This document shows, in pieces, positions 44,044 to 53,182 of a DNA stretch of 64,000 bases. A model generated the notes under the pieces. The model saw only the letters and a program-made list of their open reading frames with translations. It ran no database searches and was not told where the DNA came from. The stretch lies in assembly GCA_947626715.1 (NCBI GenBank), contig CANQTG010000002.1, positions 23,073 to 87,072 of the forward strand, given 5' to 3'. Both the position numbers and the translations under genes were made by a program. Position 1 is the first letter of the stretch; every line of letters begins with the position of its first letter. The DNA comes from an uncultured Lachnospiraceae bacterium (GTDB taxonomy: Bacteria; Bacillota; Clostridia; Lachnospirales; Lachnospiraceae).

Positions 44044-44865
44044 CTATGCCAAATTTAATCTTTTATCGATCCGGTATAAAATAACAAGGTAGAATAAAAT
44101 GCCGATCGGAAGAAAGAGCAGGGATATCGTAAAAAATAAATTAAATACATATGTTACGGAATTGAACTCGCTGAGCTGCTTCAATACCTGCGGAACGGTC
44201 ACAATACTGCTGATCATCTGCTGCAGATAGTAGATCGCGACATAGCATATGACGGAGCCCAGTATCCTGTGCCGGAAGCTCTGGCCTAAGGCGATCGCGC
44301 AGTAAATGGAGAGAATGCCGCAAAAGGCGGAGATCACATACGCGATGGCGATAAACAAAACGAAGAGAAGCGGGGAGATATGCAGATTGTTCCTGCATTC
44401 TATATCCAGCGCTGCTATTAGAGTGGAAAAGGTAAGCCCGGAAAACGAGACAGCGGAGCCGTCAAAGATCTGCTCAAGCAGCGGCAGCAGTACGACAAAG
44501 ATACTGAAAGCGACCAGCGTCCCGGTGAGCAGCAGGCAGAAGGAATGCACCAGCAGTCTGGAAAGCACGAGCTGTCTGGCCGTGACCGGAAGCGTATGCA
44601 TGAGATATCCCTCGTCCGTATAGAGACTGCGGTAAAAACGGATCGCGATGTATAGGGACATGGCGAGCGATACGCCGGCGATGGTGAGATAATAGAAGAT
44701 GACGGTCAGGATAGTTACCAGTTTGGCGGAAGAGGGGATATTGTCAAGATCTATAACATGCGTTATAAAAAATCCCATGAGCGTAGCCAGCGCCGTAAAG
44801 ATATTAATAACGAGCGTTACCTTCCATATGGCTTTCCATTCATATTTCATCAACTTCTTTAACAT
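44044..44865 (-). CDS. ABC transporter permease subunit (YtrC/YhcI-like)
   Basis: A 273-residue membrane protein with about six hydrophobic segments and a short basic N-terminus (MLKKLMKYEWKAIWKV), the usual start of ABC-2-type permeases. The second loop carries GYLMHTLPVTARQLVLSRLL, typical for this group. Its start overlaps the ATPase stop by seven bases. With the GntR regulator it forms a YtrABC-like operon; in Bacillus such systems respond to cell-wall antibiotics. The substrate here is not known. Confidence 0.88.
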   Translation of the reverse strand: MLKKLMKYEWKAIWKVTLVINIFTALATLMGFFITHVIDLDNIPSSAKLVTILTVIFYYLTIAGVSLAMSLYIAIRFYRSLYTDEGYLMHTLPVTARQLVLSRLLVHSFCLLLTGTLVAFSIFVVLLPLLEQIFDGSAVSFSGLTFSTLIAALDIECRNNLHISPLLFVLFIAIAYVISAFCGILSIYCAIALGQSFRHRILGSVICYVAIYYLQQMISSIVTVPQVLKQLSEFNSVTYVFNLFFTISLLFLPIGILFYLVILYRIDKRLNLA

Positions 44866-45563
44866 GCGAATACCTCCCTGAAATAAGCGTCCAGCGATTT
44901 CCCTTCCCGTTCCCGAATGCTTTCCGCAGACTCATACGAAAGGATCTGCCCGTCTCGGATAAAGATAACGTCGTCCAGAATGTTCTCGATCTCGGAAATG
45001 AGATGGGTGGAGATGAGAAGCGTGGCGTCGTCGCTGTAATTGGCGAGTATCGTCTGCAGGACATACTCCCTAGCCGCGGGATCGACGCCTGCGATCGGTT
45101 CGTCCAGAATATAGAGCTGCGCCCTGCGGCTCATGGTCAGGACGAGCTGTATCTTTTCCTGCGCCCCTTTGGAGAGCGTCCTGAGTCTGGCCTGCGGGTC
45201 GATATCTAATGCGGAAAGCATGGAATCCGCCCTCTGCGTGGAAAAATCCGCATAAAAATCGCGGAAAAATTTGATAAGGTCGCATATGCGCAGACTGCCC
45301 GGCAGATGGAGGCGGTCCGGCAGATAGGAGATGGCGGCCTTGCTTTCCGGCCCGGGGCGGCCTCCGCAGACTGTGATCTGCCCGGAGGTCGGAGTCAAGA
45401 GTCCGTTGACCAGCTTGATGAAGGTGGTCTTGCCGCTTCCGTTTGGCCCGAGCAGACCGACAATGCGCCCGCCGGGGATCTGGAGGCTGCTTATGTCCAG
45501 CGCCGGCGTCGGTTTCGTTTTGTATCGTTTGGTAAGAGCGTTTGCTTCTATCAGATAGCTCAT
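44859..45563 (-). CDS. ABC transporter ATPase (YtrB-like)
   Basis: A 234-residue ATPase with Walker A GPNGSGKT, Q-loop region, signature LSKGAQEKIQLVL (an altered LSxGQ), Walker B LYILDEPIAGVD and switch His in ISTHLISEIE. AAGGAGG before the ATG at 45563 sets the start; the frame opens nine codons earlier. The ATG overlaps the GntR stop, and the stop overlaps the permease start, so the three genes are tightly coupled. It powers an ABC-2-type exporter. Confidence 0.92.
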   Translation of the reverse strand: MSYLIEANALTKRYKTKPTPALDISSLQIPGGRIVGLLGPNGSGKTTFIKLVNGLLTPTSGQITVCGGRPGPESKAAISYLPDRLHLPGSLRICDLIKFFRDFYADFSTQRADSMLSALDIDPQARLRTLSKGAQEKIQLVLTMSRRAQLYILDEPIAGVDPAAREYVLQTILANYSDDATLLISTHLISEIENILDDVIFIRDGQILSYESAESIREREGKSLDAYFREVFAC

Positions 45564-45931
45564 GTGATATCCTCCTTGTGTTCTGCGCAAAGAAAAGAAT
45601 GGATCTGCGCTTCTCCGTATCCAAGCAGCTTCATTTTTTCGGAAAAATGCCGGTATTCTTCCAGAGCGAGATCGCTGCGTATCCGGCGGATCAGGGCCGC
45701 GTCCGAGGTGACGAAGCGTCCGGCGGTGCGCCGGGTCTCGATCAGCCCCTTTTTCTCGAGCTCGGTGAACGCCTTCTGCATGGTATTGGGATTGACGCCC
45801 GCTTCACAGGCGAGCTCCCGCACGCTGGGCAGCCTGTCGCCGGAAGGGTATCTCCCCGAGGCGATCCGCATTTGGATCTCTTCCAAAAGCTGCATATAAA
45901 TAGGTCTGCCGGAATCCAGCTTCCATGACAT
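45560..45931 (-). CDS. GntR-family regulator, YtrA type
   Basis: A 123-residue repressor with an N-terminal winged helix (PIYMQLLEEIQMRIASGRYPSGDRLPSVRELACEA in shape; NPNTMQKAFTELEKKGL is the recognition helix) and a short helical C-terminus for dimerising, as in the YtrA subfamily. It is the first gene of the GntR-ATPase-permease operon. A perfect dyad (46164-46185) overlapping the -10 box of its promoter points to self-repression relieved by an unknown signal, often membrane-active compounds in relatives. Confidence 0.92.
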   Translation of the reverse strand: MSWKLDSGRPIYMQLLEEIQMRIASGRYPSGDRLPSVRELACEAGVNPNTMQKAFTELEKKGLIETRRTAGRFVTSDAALIRRIRSDLALEEYRHFSEKMKLLGYGEAQIHSFLCAEHKEDIT

Positions 45932-46039
45932 GCCATCATTCCTTTCCGTTTTTGATTAGATGGGAGATTGTTATCCGATATCAGATGGAAGGAGATTTAC
46001 GCCTCTATAGGTGGTAAGTAACAAATCTGTATCAGCAGC

Positions 46040-46155
46040 GGGATCCCATTTTCCATCTGCGATACGCTCCGCGAGGGCTGCGCAGAGATTCGGATCAAAA
46101 GCTGTCTGCGAAAGCAGATCCGGCTCCCGCGCAGGACTCGCAGGCGGTTCTTAAA
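46040..46155. repeat. Dispersed intergenic repeat, copy D
   Basis: Contains GATACGCTCCGCGAGGG, TGCGCAGAGATTCGG, AAGCTGTCTGCGAAAGCAG, CTCCCGCGCAGGACTCGC, matching copies A, B and E. It lies inside the untranslated leader of the GntR operon. The remaining gap toward 46272 holds the promoter, the operator and AT-rich GAAAATGATAGAAAA-type short repeats (46212-46255). Confidence 0.7.
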
Positions 46156-46163
46156 TTGTACCA

Positions 46164-46185
46164 TTGTATTAATATACTAATACAA
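46164..46185. promoter_or_regulatory. Operator dyad of the GntR operon
   Basis: Perfect arms TTGTATTA and TAATACAA around ATATAC. It overlaps the -10 box of the minus-strand promoter, the usual place for a YtrA-type repressor site. Confidence 0.75.
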
Positions 46186-46210
46186 TAATACAGAAAAAAA
46201 GAATTGTCAA
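46182..46210 (-). promoter_or_regulatory. Promoter of the GntR-ABC operon
   Basis: On the minus strand, TTGACA (46205-46210), 17-base spacer, TATTGT (46182-46187). It implies a leader of about 240 bases that includes repeat copy D. Confidence 0.7.
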
Positions 46211-46272
46211 TAGAAAATGATAGAAAAATAGAAAATGATAGAAAATATAGAAAAAACAGGGAATCTGCCCGA

Positions 46273-47379
46273 TCAGTCCCCATTTTCCAGAAACTCCCGG
46301 ATCCCTTCTAGCAGCCTGTCGTTGTCGTTTGGCAGCATAAAGCAGAAGCGGAACCAAGTCCGGTCGAGGAACGGAAAGGAGGAGCAGTCTCGGATCATCA
46401 GGCCGCGGCGTATCAGATACTCAAAAAGGCCGTCGGCGGAGAGGCCGCCGCGGGTGAGCCGCGCCAGAATAAAGTTTGCGTGGGGCGGATAGGGGCGGAC
46501 GCCCTCCAGAGCGGAAAGCGCCTGCCAGATACGGGCGCGTTCCCGCCCGATCAGCTCCCGGGTTTGGCGGATATATTCCGTGTCCGTAAATAAGAATTGT
46601 CCGGCGATATCGGCCAGACTGCTGACCGTCCACGGATCTTGGCGTGAGAGCGCGCCCGAGATCAGGGCGGGATCGCCGGTGACGGCGTAGCCCAGCCGCA
46701 GGCCGGGCGCGGCGAAGAATTTGGAAACACCGCGCAGGACGATAAGATGTTCGTACTCATCGGTCAGCGGGATACAGCTTACGGCCTGCGGGTCTTCTGT
46801 AAATTCGATATATGTCTCGTCCACGATGACCGGGATGCCGAGGCGGCTGCAGGTTTCCATGATCCTGCGCATTTGGCCGGCGGGAATGACCGAAGAGGTA
46901 GGATTGTTGGGATTGCACAGAATGAGCAGGTCGATACCGCCCTTCAGGGCGGCGGTCAGCTCCGCTTCCGAAAGGACAAAATCCTCGGCGGCCTTTAGCG
47001 GGAAATACAGGCACGAGCCGCCCGAGAGCCTTACCTCCCGTTCATATTCGGAATAGGCGGGGCCGAGGATCAGCGCCCTGCGGGGATTTGCCATACGGAT
47101 CGACATGGAGATGAGCTCCGTGGAGCCGTTGCCCACTAGGATCTTGCGCTCGGAAGCAGCGCAGTATTTCGCGATCGCCCGCCGCAGCAGGGTATATTCC
47201 CGGTCGGGATAGGAGGAGACGACGTCCAAATGCGCCGCGAGATATTCCCGCAGGCGCGCGGAGATCCCGAGCGGGTTGACGTTCGCGCTGAAATTGACGA
47301 TGTCCTCTTTTCGGACGTTGTAAAGGGCTTCTATTTTTTCCAGATCGCTGCCGTGAAAATGGTCTGCCGGTCTTAACAT
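46273..47379 (-). CDS. PLP aminotransferase, CobD/HisC-like
   Basis: A 368-residue fold type I aminotransferase. The N-terminal HFHGSDLEKIEALYNV followed by FSANVNPLGIS is typical of threonine-phosphate decarboxylase (CobD) and related histidinol-phosphate aminotransferases. NPNNPTSSVIP and the PLP-lysine motif GVSKFFAAPGLRLGY are present. GGAGAAG sets the ATG at 47379 over upstream ATGs at 47391 and 47406. No cobalamin or histidine gene is adjacent, so the substrate stays open between L-threonine phosphate and a histidinol-phosphate-like amine. A TATAAT lies upstream on the minus strand. Confidence 0.85.
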   Translation of the reverse strand: MLRPADHFHGSDLEKIEALYNVRKEDIVNFSANVNPLGISARLREYLAAHLDVVSSYPDREYTLLRRAIAKYCAASERKILVGNGSTELISMSIRMANPRRALILGPAYSEYEREVRLSGGSCLYFPLKAAEDFVLSEAELTAALKGGIDLLILCNPNNPTSSVIPAGQMRRIMETCSRLGIPVIVDETYIEFTEDPQAVSCIPLTDEYEHLIVLRGVSKFFAAPGLRLGYAVTGDPALISGALSRQDPWTVSSLADIAGQFLFTDTEYIRQTRELIGRERARIWQALSALEGVRPYPPHANFILARLTRGGLSADGLFEYLIRRGLMIRDCSSFPFLDRTWFRFCFMLPNDNDRLLEGIREFLENGD

Positions 47380-47478
47380 TTTCTTCTCCATTCTTGAACT
47401 TGCCATAGTAGTTGTGATATTATAGTAACAAATCTTTTTGTAAAATCAACAGAAAATATACATAAATATGGTGGGGCT

Positions 47479-50400
47479 ATGGAAAGGAAAGAGATGATTG
47501 CGAGCGTGGCGGCACAGAGATCCTTCCGCAGGGAAGGTTCCCTTTCTTTTTCATGTCCTCAGATCGAGATCTTTGTCAGGGCGGGCGAGGCGTTTGAAGG
47601 CGGCTTTACGGTCAGCGGGCGGGAAGGCGCAAAGCTGCAGGGGCTCATAACGACGGGGGATATCCGTATGCGCTGCCGGGAGTCGGAGCTGGTGCAGAAC
47701 CCTTCGCAGATCCACTACCGTTTTGACAGTACGGGCCTGAGCGAAGGCGATACGCTGCGGGGAGAATTTAAGCTCATATCCGGTCAGGGGGAGTATACGC
47801 TGCCCTATACGGTCTCCATCGTGCCGGACGTGTTCGAGACGTCTCTCGGGCCGATGCGGAATCTGTTCCATTTTGCGAATCTGGCAAAGACAAACTGGCA
47901 GGAGGCTGTCAGGCTTTTTTATACGCCGGGGTTTGAGCGGATATTGAGCGGGAACGACGTGCAGTACCGGAATCTATACAAGGCGCTCTCCGCGCCGCCC
48001 GAACGGGAACAGAAGGTAGAGGAATTTCTGATGTGGATCCGCAAGAAGCAGCGCGTCTCCTATACGCTTGCGCAGGAAGAGCTCTCTTTCTGCGTGGAGG
48101 AAGAGGTGACGAGACAGGCCGTGACCCTGACCAAGAACGGCTGGGGGTATATCCGGCTTCGGGTCGAGACGGAAGGGGCGTTTTTACAGTCGGAAAAGGA
48201 GATCCTGACTGACGACGACTTTCTGGGGAATCAGTGCGCATGCGGCTTTCTGCTCCTGCGCTGGGCGATGCATAAGGGACGCAATTTTGGGAAAATACGC
48301 TTTTATAACGAATACCTTTCGATAGAGATCCCCGTCTGCGCGGAGCGCAGGGAGGATGCGCAGAAAAAGCGCGGCAGGCATAAAAAACAAAGGATAACGG
48401 AATTTTACCGCGCGTGGCTCTACTATGGCATGGGCAGGCTCACAAAGCAGAAATGGCTGGCGCAGGCGGAGTCCGCGTTAAAGAGCATGAGCGCCGGAGA
48501 GGGCGGCAATACGGTGTGGGAGCTTATGCGGGCGCATATCCTGCTGACGCGGGAGAGAAGGAGAGAGGCCGGGGCGCTGCTGGGGCGGATCGGGGATATC
48601 GGGCCTAAGCAGGGACATGCGGAGATCAGATGTTATGCTCTGTATCTGACGGCGCTGGCCTCGGGAGAGGAACGCTATGCGCGGACGGCGTTGGAAGAGA
48701 TACGCCGCGTCTATCAGACGGATCAGACGAATTGGAGGATCGCATGGCTCCTTCTGTATCTGGACGAGGAGTGGAACGGCAGCTTATCGCGCAGATGGGT
48801 CTTTTTGGAGCAGCAGTTTGAAAAGGGCTGCCGCAGCCCCGTCTGGTATCTGGAAGCGGCGCTGACGGTAAGGAAGAACCCGGCCTTTCTGATCAAGCGC
48901 ACGCCCTTTGTCATGCAGGTTTTGAGCTTCATGGCAAAGTATGATTTCCTAAATGAAGAGTGCGTCCACCAGCTCTGCGATCTTGCGGGCAGGTTAAAAG
49001 GGTATTCCGACAGAATGTTCCGCATACTCTGCGGCTGTTATGAAAAGGATGGCGGCGAGGAGCCGCTGCGCGAGATCTGCGCTCTGCTGATTAGGGGCAA
49101 TAAGGCCGGCCCGGCTTATCTGAAATGGTATCGCGAGGGGATCCTGCGGGGGCTTTGGCTGACCAGACTGTATGAATACTATATCTTTTCCATTGACTTG
49201 GAACAGCCGGAGGAAATACCCGTTTCCGCGCTGCGCTATTTTTCCTACCGCAGCGAGCTGCCCGCCGACCGGACGGCTTATCTGTACGCCTATGTGGTGC
49301 GAAAGAGCAGGGAATACCCGGAGCTGTACCAGACCTATGTGCCGGATATGGAAAAATTCCTGACCGATCAGCTGGAGCGTGGATTTGTGAATCGGAATGT
49401 CGCGAAGCTGCTGAAGCAGATGGTGCGGGAAGGGATCCTCGGGGAGGATATCCTGTCAAGATATGCGGACCGGCTGTTCTTTCAGGAGATCCGTATCGAT
49501 TCGCCCAATATCCGCAGGGTCGCCGTGGTGCACGGCAAGCTTCAGGGGGAGGCGGTCTATACGGTAAATCGGGGTACGGCCTGCGTGCCGGTGTACGATA
49601 CGGATCACAGTCTGATCTTTGAGGACGCCGCGGGCTGCCGCTTCGTGTGCGATATCCCGTATCAGAGAACCGTCATTTTCTGGCCGGAGGAAATGCTGCA
49701 GGCCGTACTGCCGGCGGAGGCGGGGCTGGCCGCGGAGCAGGCCGGGGTGCTGCTGTATCAGTGCGAGCTGGGGAAAGGCTACGCAGTGATCGATAAACGG
49801 AACGCGGGCTACGCGAGACGGCTGTGGAGCTGTAAGGAGATCGAAGAGAGCTATCGGAAGCAGCTCGGCGTCAAGCTCCTGCATTACTATGCCGAGCAGG
49901 ACATGGGAGAGGAATTGGACGCCTTCCTGCTGCTGTTGAGGCCGGAGGATATGAACGGCAGGGAGCGGGCCGAGGCGCTGCAGTGCATGGTCTGGCGGGG
50001 CATGTATGAAACGGCCTATGAATGGCTGTGCCTGTACGGGGCCGAGGAAGTCCCCCTAAAGCTGATCGTGCGTATCTGCGGCAGGCTGCTGGCCGGGCGC
50101 GATCTTGAGGAATCCGAAAATATGACGGCGCTGGCGCATTATGCGTTCCGCTCGGGGAAATATAATGAGGAGATCCTGCGCTATCTGGGAATGTACTATG
50201 AGGGCACGACGCAGGAGATGCGGGAGCTGTGGCTGGCCTGCGAGCGCTTTGAGACGGGCAGCCGCGAGCTGAGCGAAAAGCTGCTGCTGCGTATGCTCTT
50301 TACCGGGACATATATGGAAGAAGAGGACGCTGTCTTTGAGCGCTATGTGAAGGAAGAGGCGGACGAGACGCTGGCGGCGTGCTTTTTGGAGCATTTGGCA

Positions 50401-51045
50401 TACGAATATTTTATGAACGGGAAGACGCGTTCGCCGCAGATCTGGCAGGAGCTAAAGCGGAGGAACCGAAACGGGGAGCTGCACAGCGAGATCTGCAGGC
50501 TGGCCCTGCTTTTGAATCTTTCCCAGCGGGAAAAGCTGGACGAGGAAGAACGACGTATCGTACAGGAGCATGTAAACGGGCTGGTCTTTGAGAAGGGCAT
50601 TGTATTTGAATTTTTCAGAAAGTTCCGGGGGCTGATCCCGGAGATGGCCTATTTTGACGATAAGGTATTTTTGGAATACCGCACGAGTTCGGAGCGTCCG
50701 GTCACGCTGCACTATATGATCAAATCGGAGGGAACGGAAGGCGACTACCGGACGGACGGGATGCGGAGCTGCTATGCGGGTATCTATACCCGCAGTTTCC
50801 CGCTGTTTTACGGGGAAGAGCTTGCTTACTATATCACGGAAAACGCGGGAGAGAAGGAGACTCTGCTGGAGAGCGGGACGCTGCGGCGGGACGATATCAG
50901 GGCGGGCTCTGGCGCGGGGCGCTACGGCATGACGAACGATTATATCATCGCGCTTTCGCAGGGGAAGGACGGCAGCGCGAAGCGGATCCTAGAAGAGTAT
51001 TATCAGAGGGATTTTGCGTCGAAGGAGCTGTTTACATTGTTATAA
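47479..51045 (+). CDS. Very large conserved protein of unknown function (DUF5717-like)
   Basis: A 1188-residue protein with no signal peptide or membrane helix. The first about 115 residues look like a beta domain (EIFVRAGEAFEGGFTVSGREG, FDSTGLSEGDTLRGEF). From about 300 on it is helical with TPR-like spacing (AWLYYGMGRLTKQKWLAQAESAL) rich in Tyr, Leu and Arg. A second beta region lies near 670-760, and the C-terminus returns to beta strands. It recalls Lachnospiraceae proteins labelled DUF5717, which I cannot check here. It starts a four-gene operon with unknown proteins. GGTGGGG precedes the ATG. Function unknown; a large scaffold is a fair guess. Confidence 0.85.
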   Translation: MERKEMIASVAAQRSFRREGSLSFSCPQIEIFVRAGEAFEGGFTVSGREGAKLQGLITTGDIRMRCRESELVQNPSQIHYRFDSTGLSEGDTLRGEFKLISGQGEYTLPYTVSIVPDVFETSLGPMRNLFHFANLAKTNWQEAVRLFYTPGFERILSGNDVQYRNLYKALSAPPEREQKVEEFLMWIRKKQRVSYTLAQEELSFCVEEEVTRQAVTLTKNGWGYIRLRVETEGAFLQSEKEILTDDDFLGNQCACGFLLLRWAMHKGRNFGKIRFYNEYLSIEIPVCAERREDAQKKRGRHKKQRITEFYRAWLYYGMGRLTKQKWLAQAESALKSMSAGEGGNTVWELMRAHILLTRERRREAGALLGRIGDIGPKQGHAEIRCYALYLTALASGEERYARTALEEIRRVYQTDQTNWRIAWLLLYLDEEWNGSLSRRWVFLEQQFEKGCRSPVWYLEAALTVRKNPAFLIKRTPFVMQVLSFMAKYDFLNEECVHQLCDLAGRLKGYSDRMFRILCGCYEKDGGEEPLREICALLIRGNKAGPAYLKWYREGILRGLWLTRLYEYYIFSIDLEQPEEIPVSALRYFSYRSELPADRTAYLYAYVVRKSREYPELYQTYVPDMEKFLTDQLERGFVNRNVAKLLKQMVREGILGEDILSRYADRLFFQEIRIDSPNIRRVAVVHGKLQGEAVYTVNRGTACVPVYDTDHSLIFEDAAGCRFVCDIPYQRTVIFWPEEMLQAVLPAEAGLAAEQAGVLLYQCELGKGYAVIDKRNAGYARRLWSCKEIEESYRKQLGVKLLHYYAEQDMGEELDAFLLLLRPEDMNGRERAEALQCMVWRGMYETAYEWLCLYGAEEVPLKLIVRICGRLLAGRDLEESENMTALAHYAFRSGKYNEEILRYLGMYYEGTTQEMRELWLACERFETGSRELSEKLLLRMLFTGTYMEEEDAVFERYVKEEADETLAACFLEHLAYEYFMNGKTRSPQIWQELKRRNRNGELHSEICRLALLLNLSQREKLDEEERRIVQEHVNGLVFEKGIVFEFFRKFRGLIPEMAYFDDKVFLEYRTSSERPVTLHYMIKSEGTEGDYRTDGMRSCYAGIYTRSFPLFYGEELAYYITENAGEKETLLESGTLRRDDIRAGSGAGRYGMTNDYIIALSQGKDGSAKRILEEYYQRDFASKELFTLL

Positions 51046-51067
51046 GGGGACGGAAAAGGGACAAGAG

Positions 51068-52336
51068 ATGTTCTCGGAGAAGGGAAGTATTGCTGGAAGG
51101 AAAAACAGAATCACGGTAGGCTACGATCTGGGCGATCAGAGCTCTCAGATCAGTTTCTGGCAGAGCGGCGCAGAGGAACCGGAGACCTTTTCCGTCGTGA
51201 CGGGAAAGGAGCAGTATTCTTTTTCCACGCTTTTGTGCCACAGTCCGAATACGGATCAGTGGGCGTTCGGCAGAGAGGCGGAAAAGCTCGCGCAGCAGGG
51301 ACAGGCCACGGCGGCGGGGAACCTGCTTACGCTGGCGCGGCAGGGAGAAGAGGTAAAGCTCGGGGAAGAGCGCTACGATCCCGTCGCGCTGCTTACGCTC
51401 TTCTTAAAAAGGAGCCTTTCCCTGCTCGGCCTGTCCTCGTTGACGGAGCAGATCGAGACGCTCATGATCACGGTGGAACGGCTGGACGGGCGGACTCTCG
51501 AGGTGCTGACGCAGGCGGCGGCGGCAATGCGGCTTCAGACGGCGCACGTTTCTTTCCAGAGCCATGTGGAGAGCTTTTACCATTATATGATCCATCAGCC
51601 GGAGGAGCTCTGGATACACCGGGCGCTGGCCTGCGATTATGAAAACGGCAGACTGCTCACCTATGTGATGGAATGCAACCGGGGCACGACGCCGATCGCC
51701 GCGTTTGTAGACGTAAGGGAATATCCCGGGCAGCCCGCGGAGGACGGCGCGTTTTATAAGATCTTGGAGGAGAACTGCAAGGACAGGATCGTATCCTCCG
51801 CATGGCTTTTAGGCAGGGGATTTGAAGAGGAATGGTATCCCGAATCGCTGCGTTATCTGTGCCACGGCAGGCGGGTGTTCCGTGGGAACAATCTCTACAG
51901 CAAGGGCGCGTGCTACGGCGCGCGGGAAAAGGGGGAGCCGAAGGATACCGGAAAGCGTTATGTGTTTCTGGGCGGCGATAAGCTGAAGGCCAATCTGGGG
52001 CTGCAGGTCCTGCGCAGGGGGAAGGATTCCTATTATGCGCTCCTAGACGCGGGGACGAACTGGTACGAGGCAAAGGCGGCGTGCGAGTTCTATCTGGAAA
52101 GCGGCAATTCCTTTACGCTTGTCTTAACGCCGTTAAGCGGGAAGGAGAGCAGGGAAAAGGAGATCGAGATCATTTTGAACGACCTGCCTGTGCGGGAAGG
52201 GCGGGCGATACGGATAGGCTTGACCGTGTCCATGAGATCGCGGAAGGATATCGTCGTGACGGCGGAGGATCTGGGCTTCGGCGAGATCTATCCCGCGAGC
52301 CACAGGATATGGCAGGAAGAATTTTCGACAGAATAA
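51068..52336 (+). CDS. Actin/Hsp70-like protein of unknown function (DUF5716-like)
   Basis: A 422-residue soluble protein. The N-terminal ITVGYDLGDQSSQISFW looks like the phosphate-1 loop of the Hsp70/actin ATPase fold, and later FLGGDKLKANLG and LLDAGTNWYEAKA could be further nucleotide-contact loops. A beta-sheet-rich tail follows, as in Hsp70 substrate domains. The ATG at 51068 follows AAGGGACAAGAG; the frame begins upstream within the preceding gene. It is the second gene of the four-gene operon. I recall DUF5716 beside DUF5717 in Lachnospiraceae but cannot verify this. ATP use is inferred, not shown. Confidence 0.8.
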   Translation: MFSEKGSIAGRKNRITVGYDLGDQSSQISFWQSGAEEPETFSVVTGKEQYSFSTLLCHSPNTDQWAFGREAEKLAQQGQATAAGNLLTLARQGEEVKLGEERYDPVALLTLFLKRSLSLLGLSSLTEQIETLMITVERLDGRTLEVLTQAAAAMRLQTAHVSFQSHVESFYHYMIHQPEELWIHRALACDYENGRLLTYVMECNRGTTPIAAFVDVREYPGQPAEDGAFYKILEENCKDRIVSSAWLLGRGFEEEWYPESLRYLCHGRRVFRGNNLYSKGACYGAREKGEPKDTGKRYVFLGGDKLKANLGLQVLRRGKDSYYALLDAGTNWYEAKAACEFYLESGNSFTLVLTPLSGKESREKEIEIILNDLPVREGRAIRIGLTVSMRSRKDIVVTAEDLGFGEIYPASHRIWQEEFSTE

Positions 52337-52345
52337 GGAGCATAG

Positions 52346-53182
52346 ATGGGAAGAGCGATATTATGCACCGGCAGCACGGCGAAGATCCCGTATATCCTCA
52401 GAAAGCTGGATATCGCCGTGTATACGGTAGAGGAGCTGTGCTATTGTATCCGTGAAAATACGGTCCTGATCGACGAGGACGCGGCCTGCGGCGCGCTGGC
52501 GGACTGGCTGCGGGACGAGTGCGCCCTGCCCGAGCTGGCGCAGTCATTACATACGTTATTGAAAAAGAAGGTGTCGGTCGGCTCGTTCTTGACGGCGATA
52601 CTCGAATATACGGGGTTTTATTCCGCGGCGGAGATCAAGCGGATCGGCCGTTTCTTGGAATCGGGCGCGGGCATGAGCGAATATGAACGTCAGAAAAAGG
52701 TGGCGGATTATCTGGCGGAGAGCGGCAAATATGAGCTTGCGCTGGAGCAGTACGGCGCGCTGGCGGGGAGCCTGCCGCCGCAGGAGAACGCGCTGGCCGC
52801 CCATATCTACCACAATATGGGCTGCGTCAACGGACGCTTGTTTTTGTTTGACAGGGCGGCGGAGCTGTACCGCAGGGCCTATGAGCTGTCGGGAGAGCGG
52901 GAGAGCCTTATGCAGTTCCTTGCGGCGAAGCGGCTCGAGCTTGACGAAAAAGCGTATGTCGATTTTATCGTGGACCAGCCCGAGGAATATTATCGAATGT
53001 CGATGGAGCTGGAGGGGCAGATCGAGCGGACGGCGGAGCGCTGGCTGCAGAGCGATCAGGTAAAGGCCCTTGCGGAGCCCGAACTAGGGGACGGGACGGA
53101 TGGCAGGGAACAAAAGCTGTATCTTCAGGAAGCGGCGCAGCAGCTCAAAGAAAGATACCGCAGTATGGTGAGAGAAAAATAG
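52346..53182 (+). CDS. TPR-containing protein of the unknown four-gene operon
   Basis: A 278-residue soluble protein. A short N-terminal alpha/beta segment (GRAILCTGSTAKIPYILRKLDIAVYTVEELCYCI) is followed by helices with TPR spacing (YLAESGKYELALEQYGAL, HIYHNMGCVNGRLFLFDRAAELYRRAYEL) and a charged helical tail. TPR repeats bind partner proteins, so it may link the Hsp70-like protein to the membrane protein encoded next. AAGGAG precedes the ATG; the following gene starts directly after its stop. Confidence 0.85.
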   Translation: MGRAILCTGSTAKIPYILRKLDIAVYTVEELCYCIRENTVLIDEDAACGALADWLRDECALPELAQSLHTLLKKKVSVGSFLTAILEYTGFYSAAEIKRIGRFLESGAGMSEYERQKKVADYLAESGKYELALEQYGALAGSLPPQENALAAHIYHNMGCVNGRLFLFDRAAELYRRAYELSGERESLMQFLAAKRLELDEKAYVDFIVDQPEEYYRMSMELEGQIERTAERWLQSDQVKALAEPELGDGTDGREQKLYLQEAAQQLKERYRSMVREK

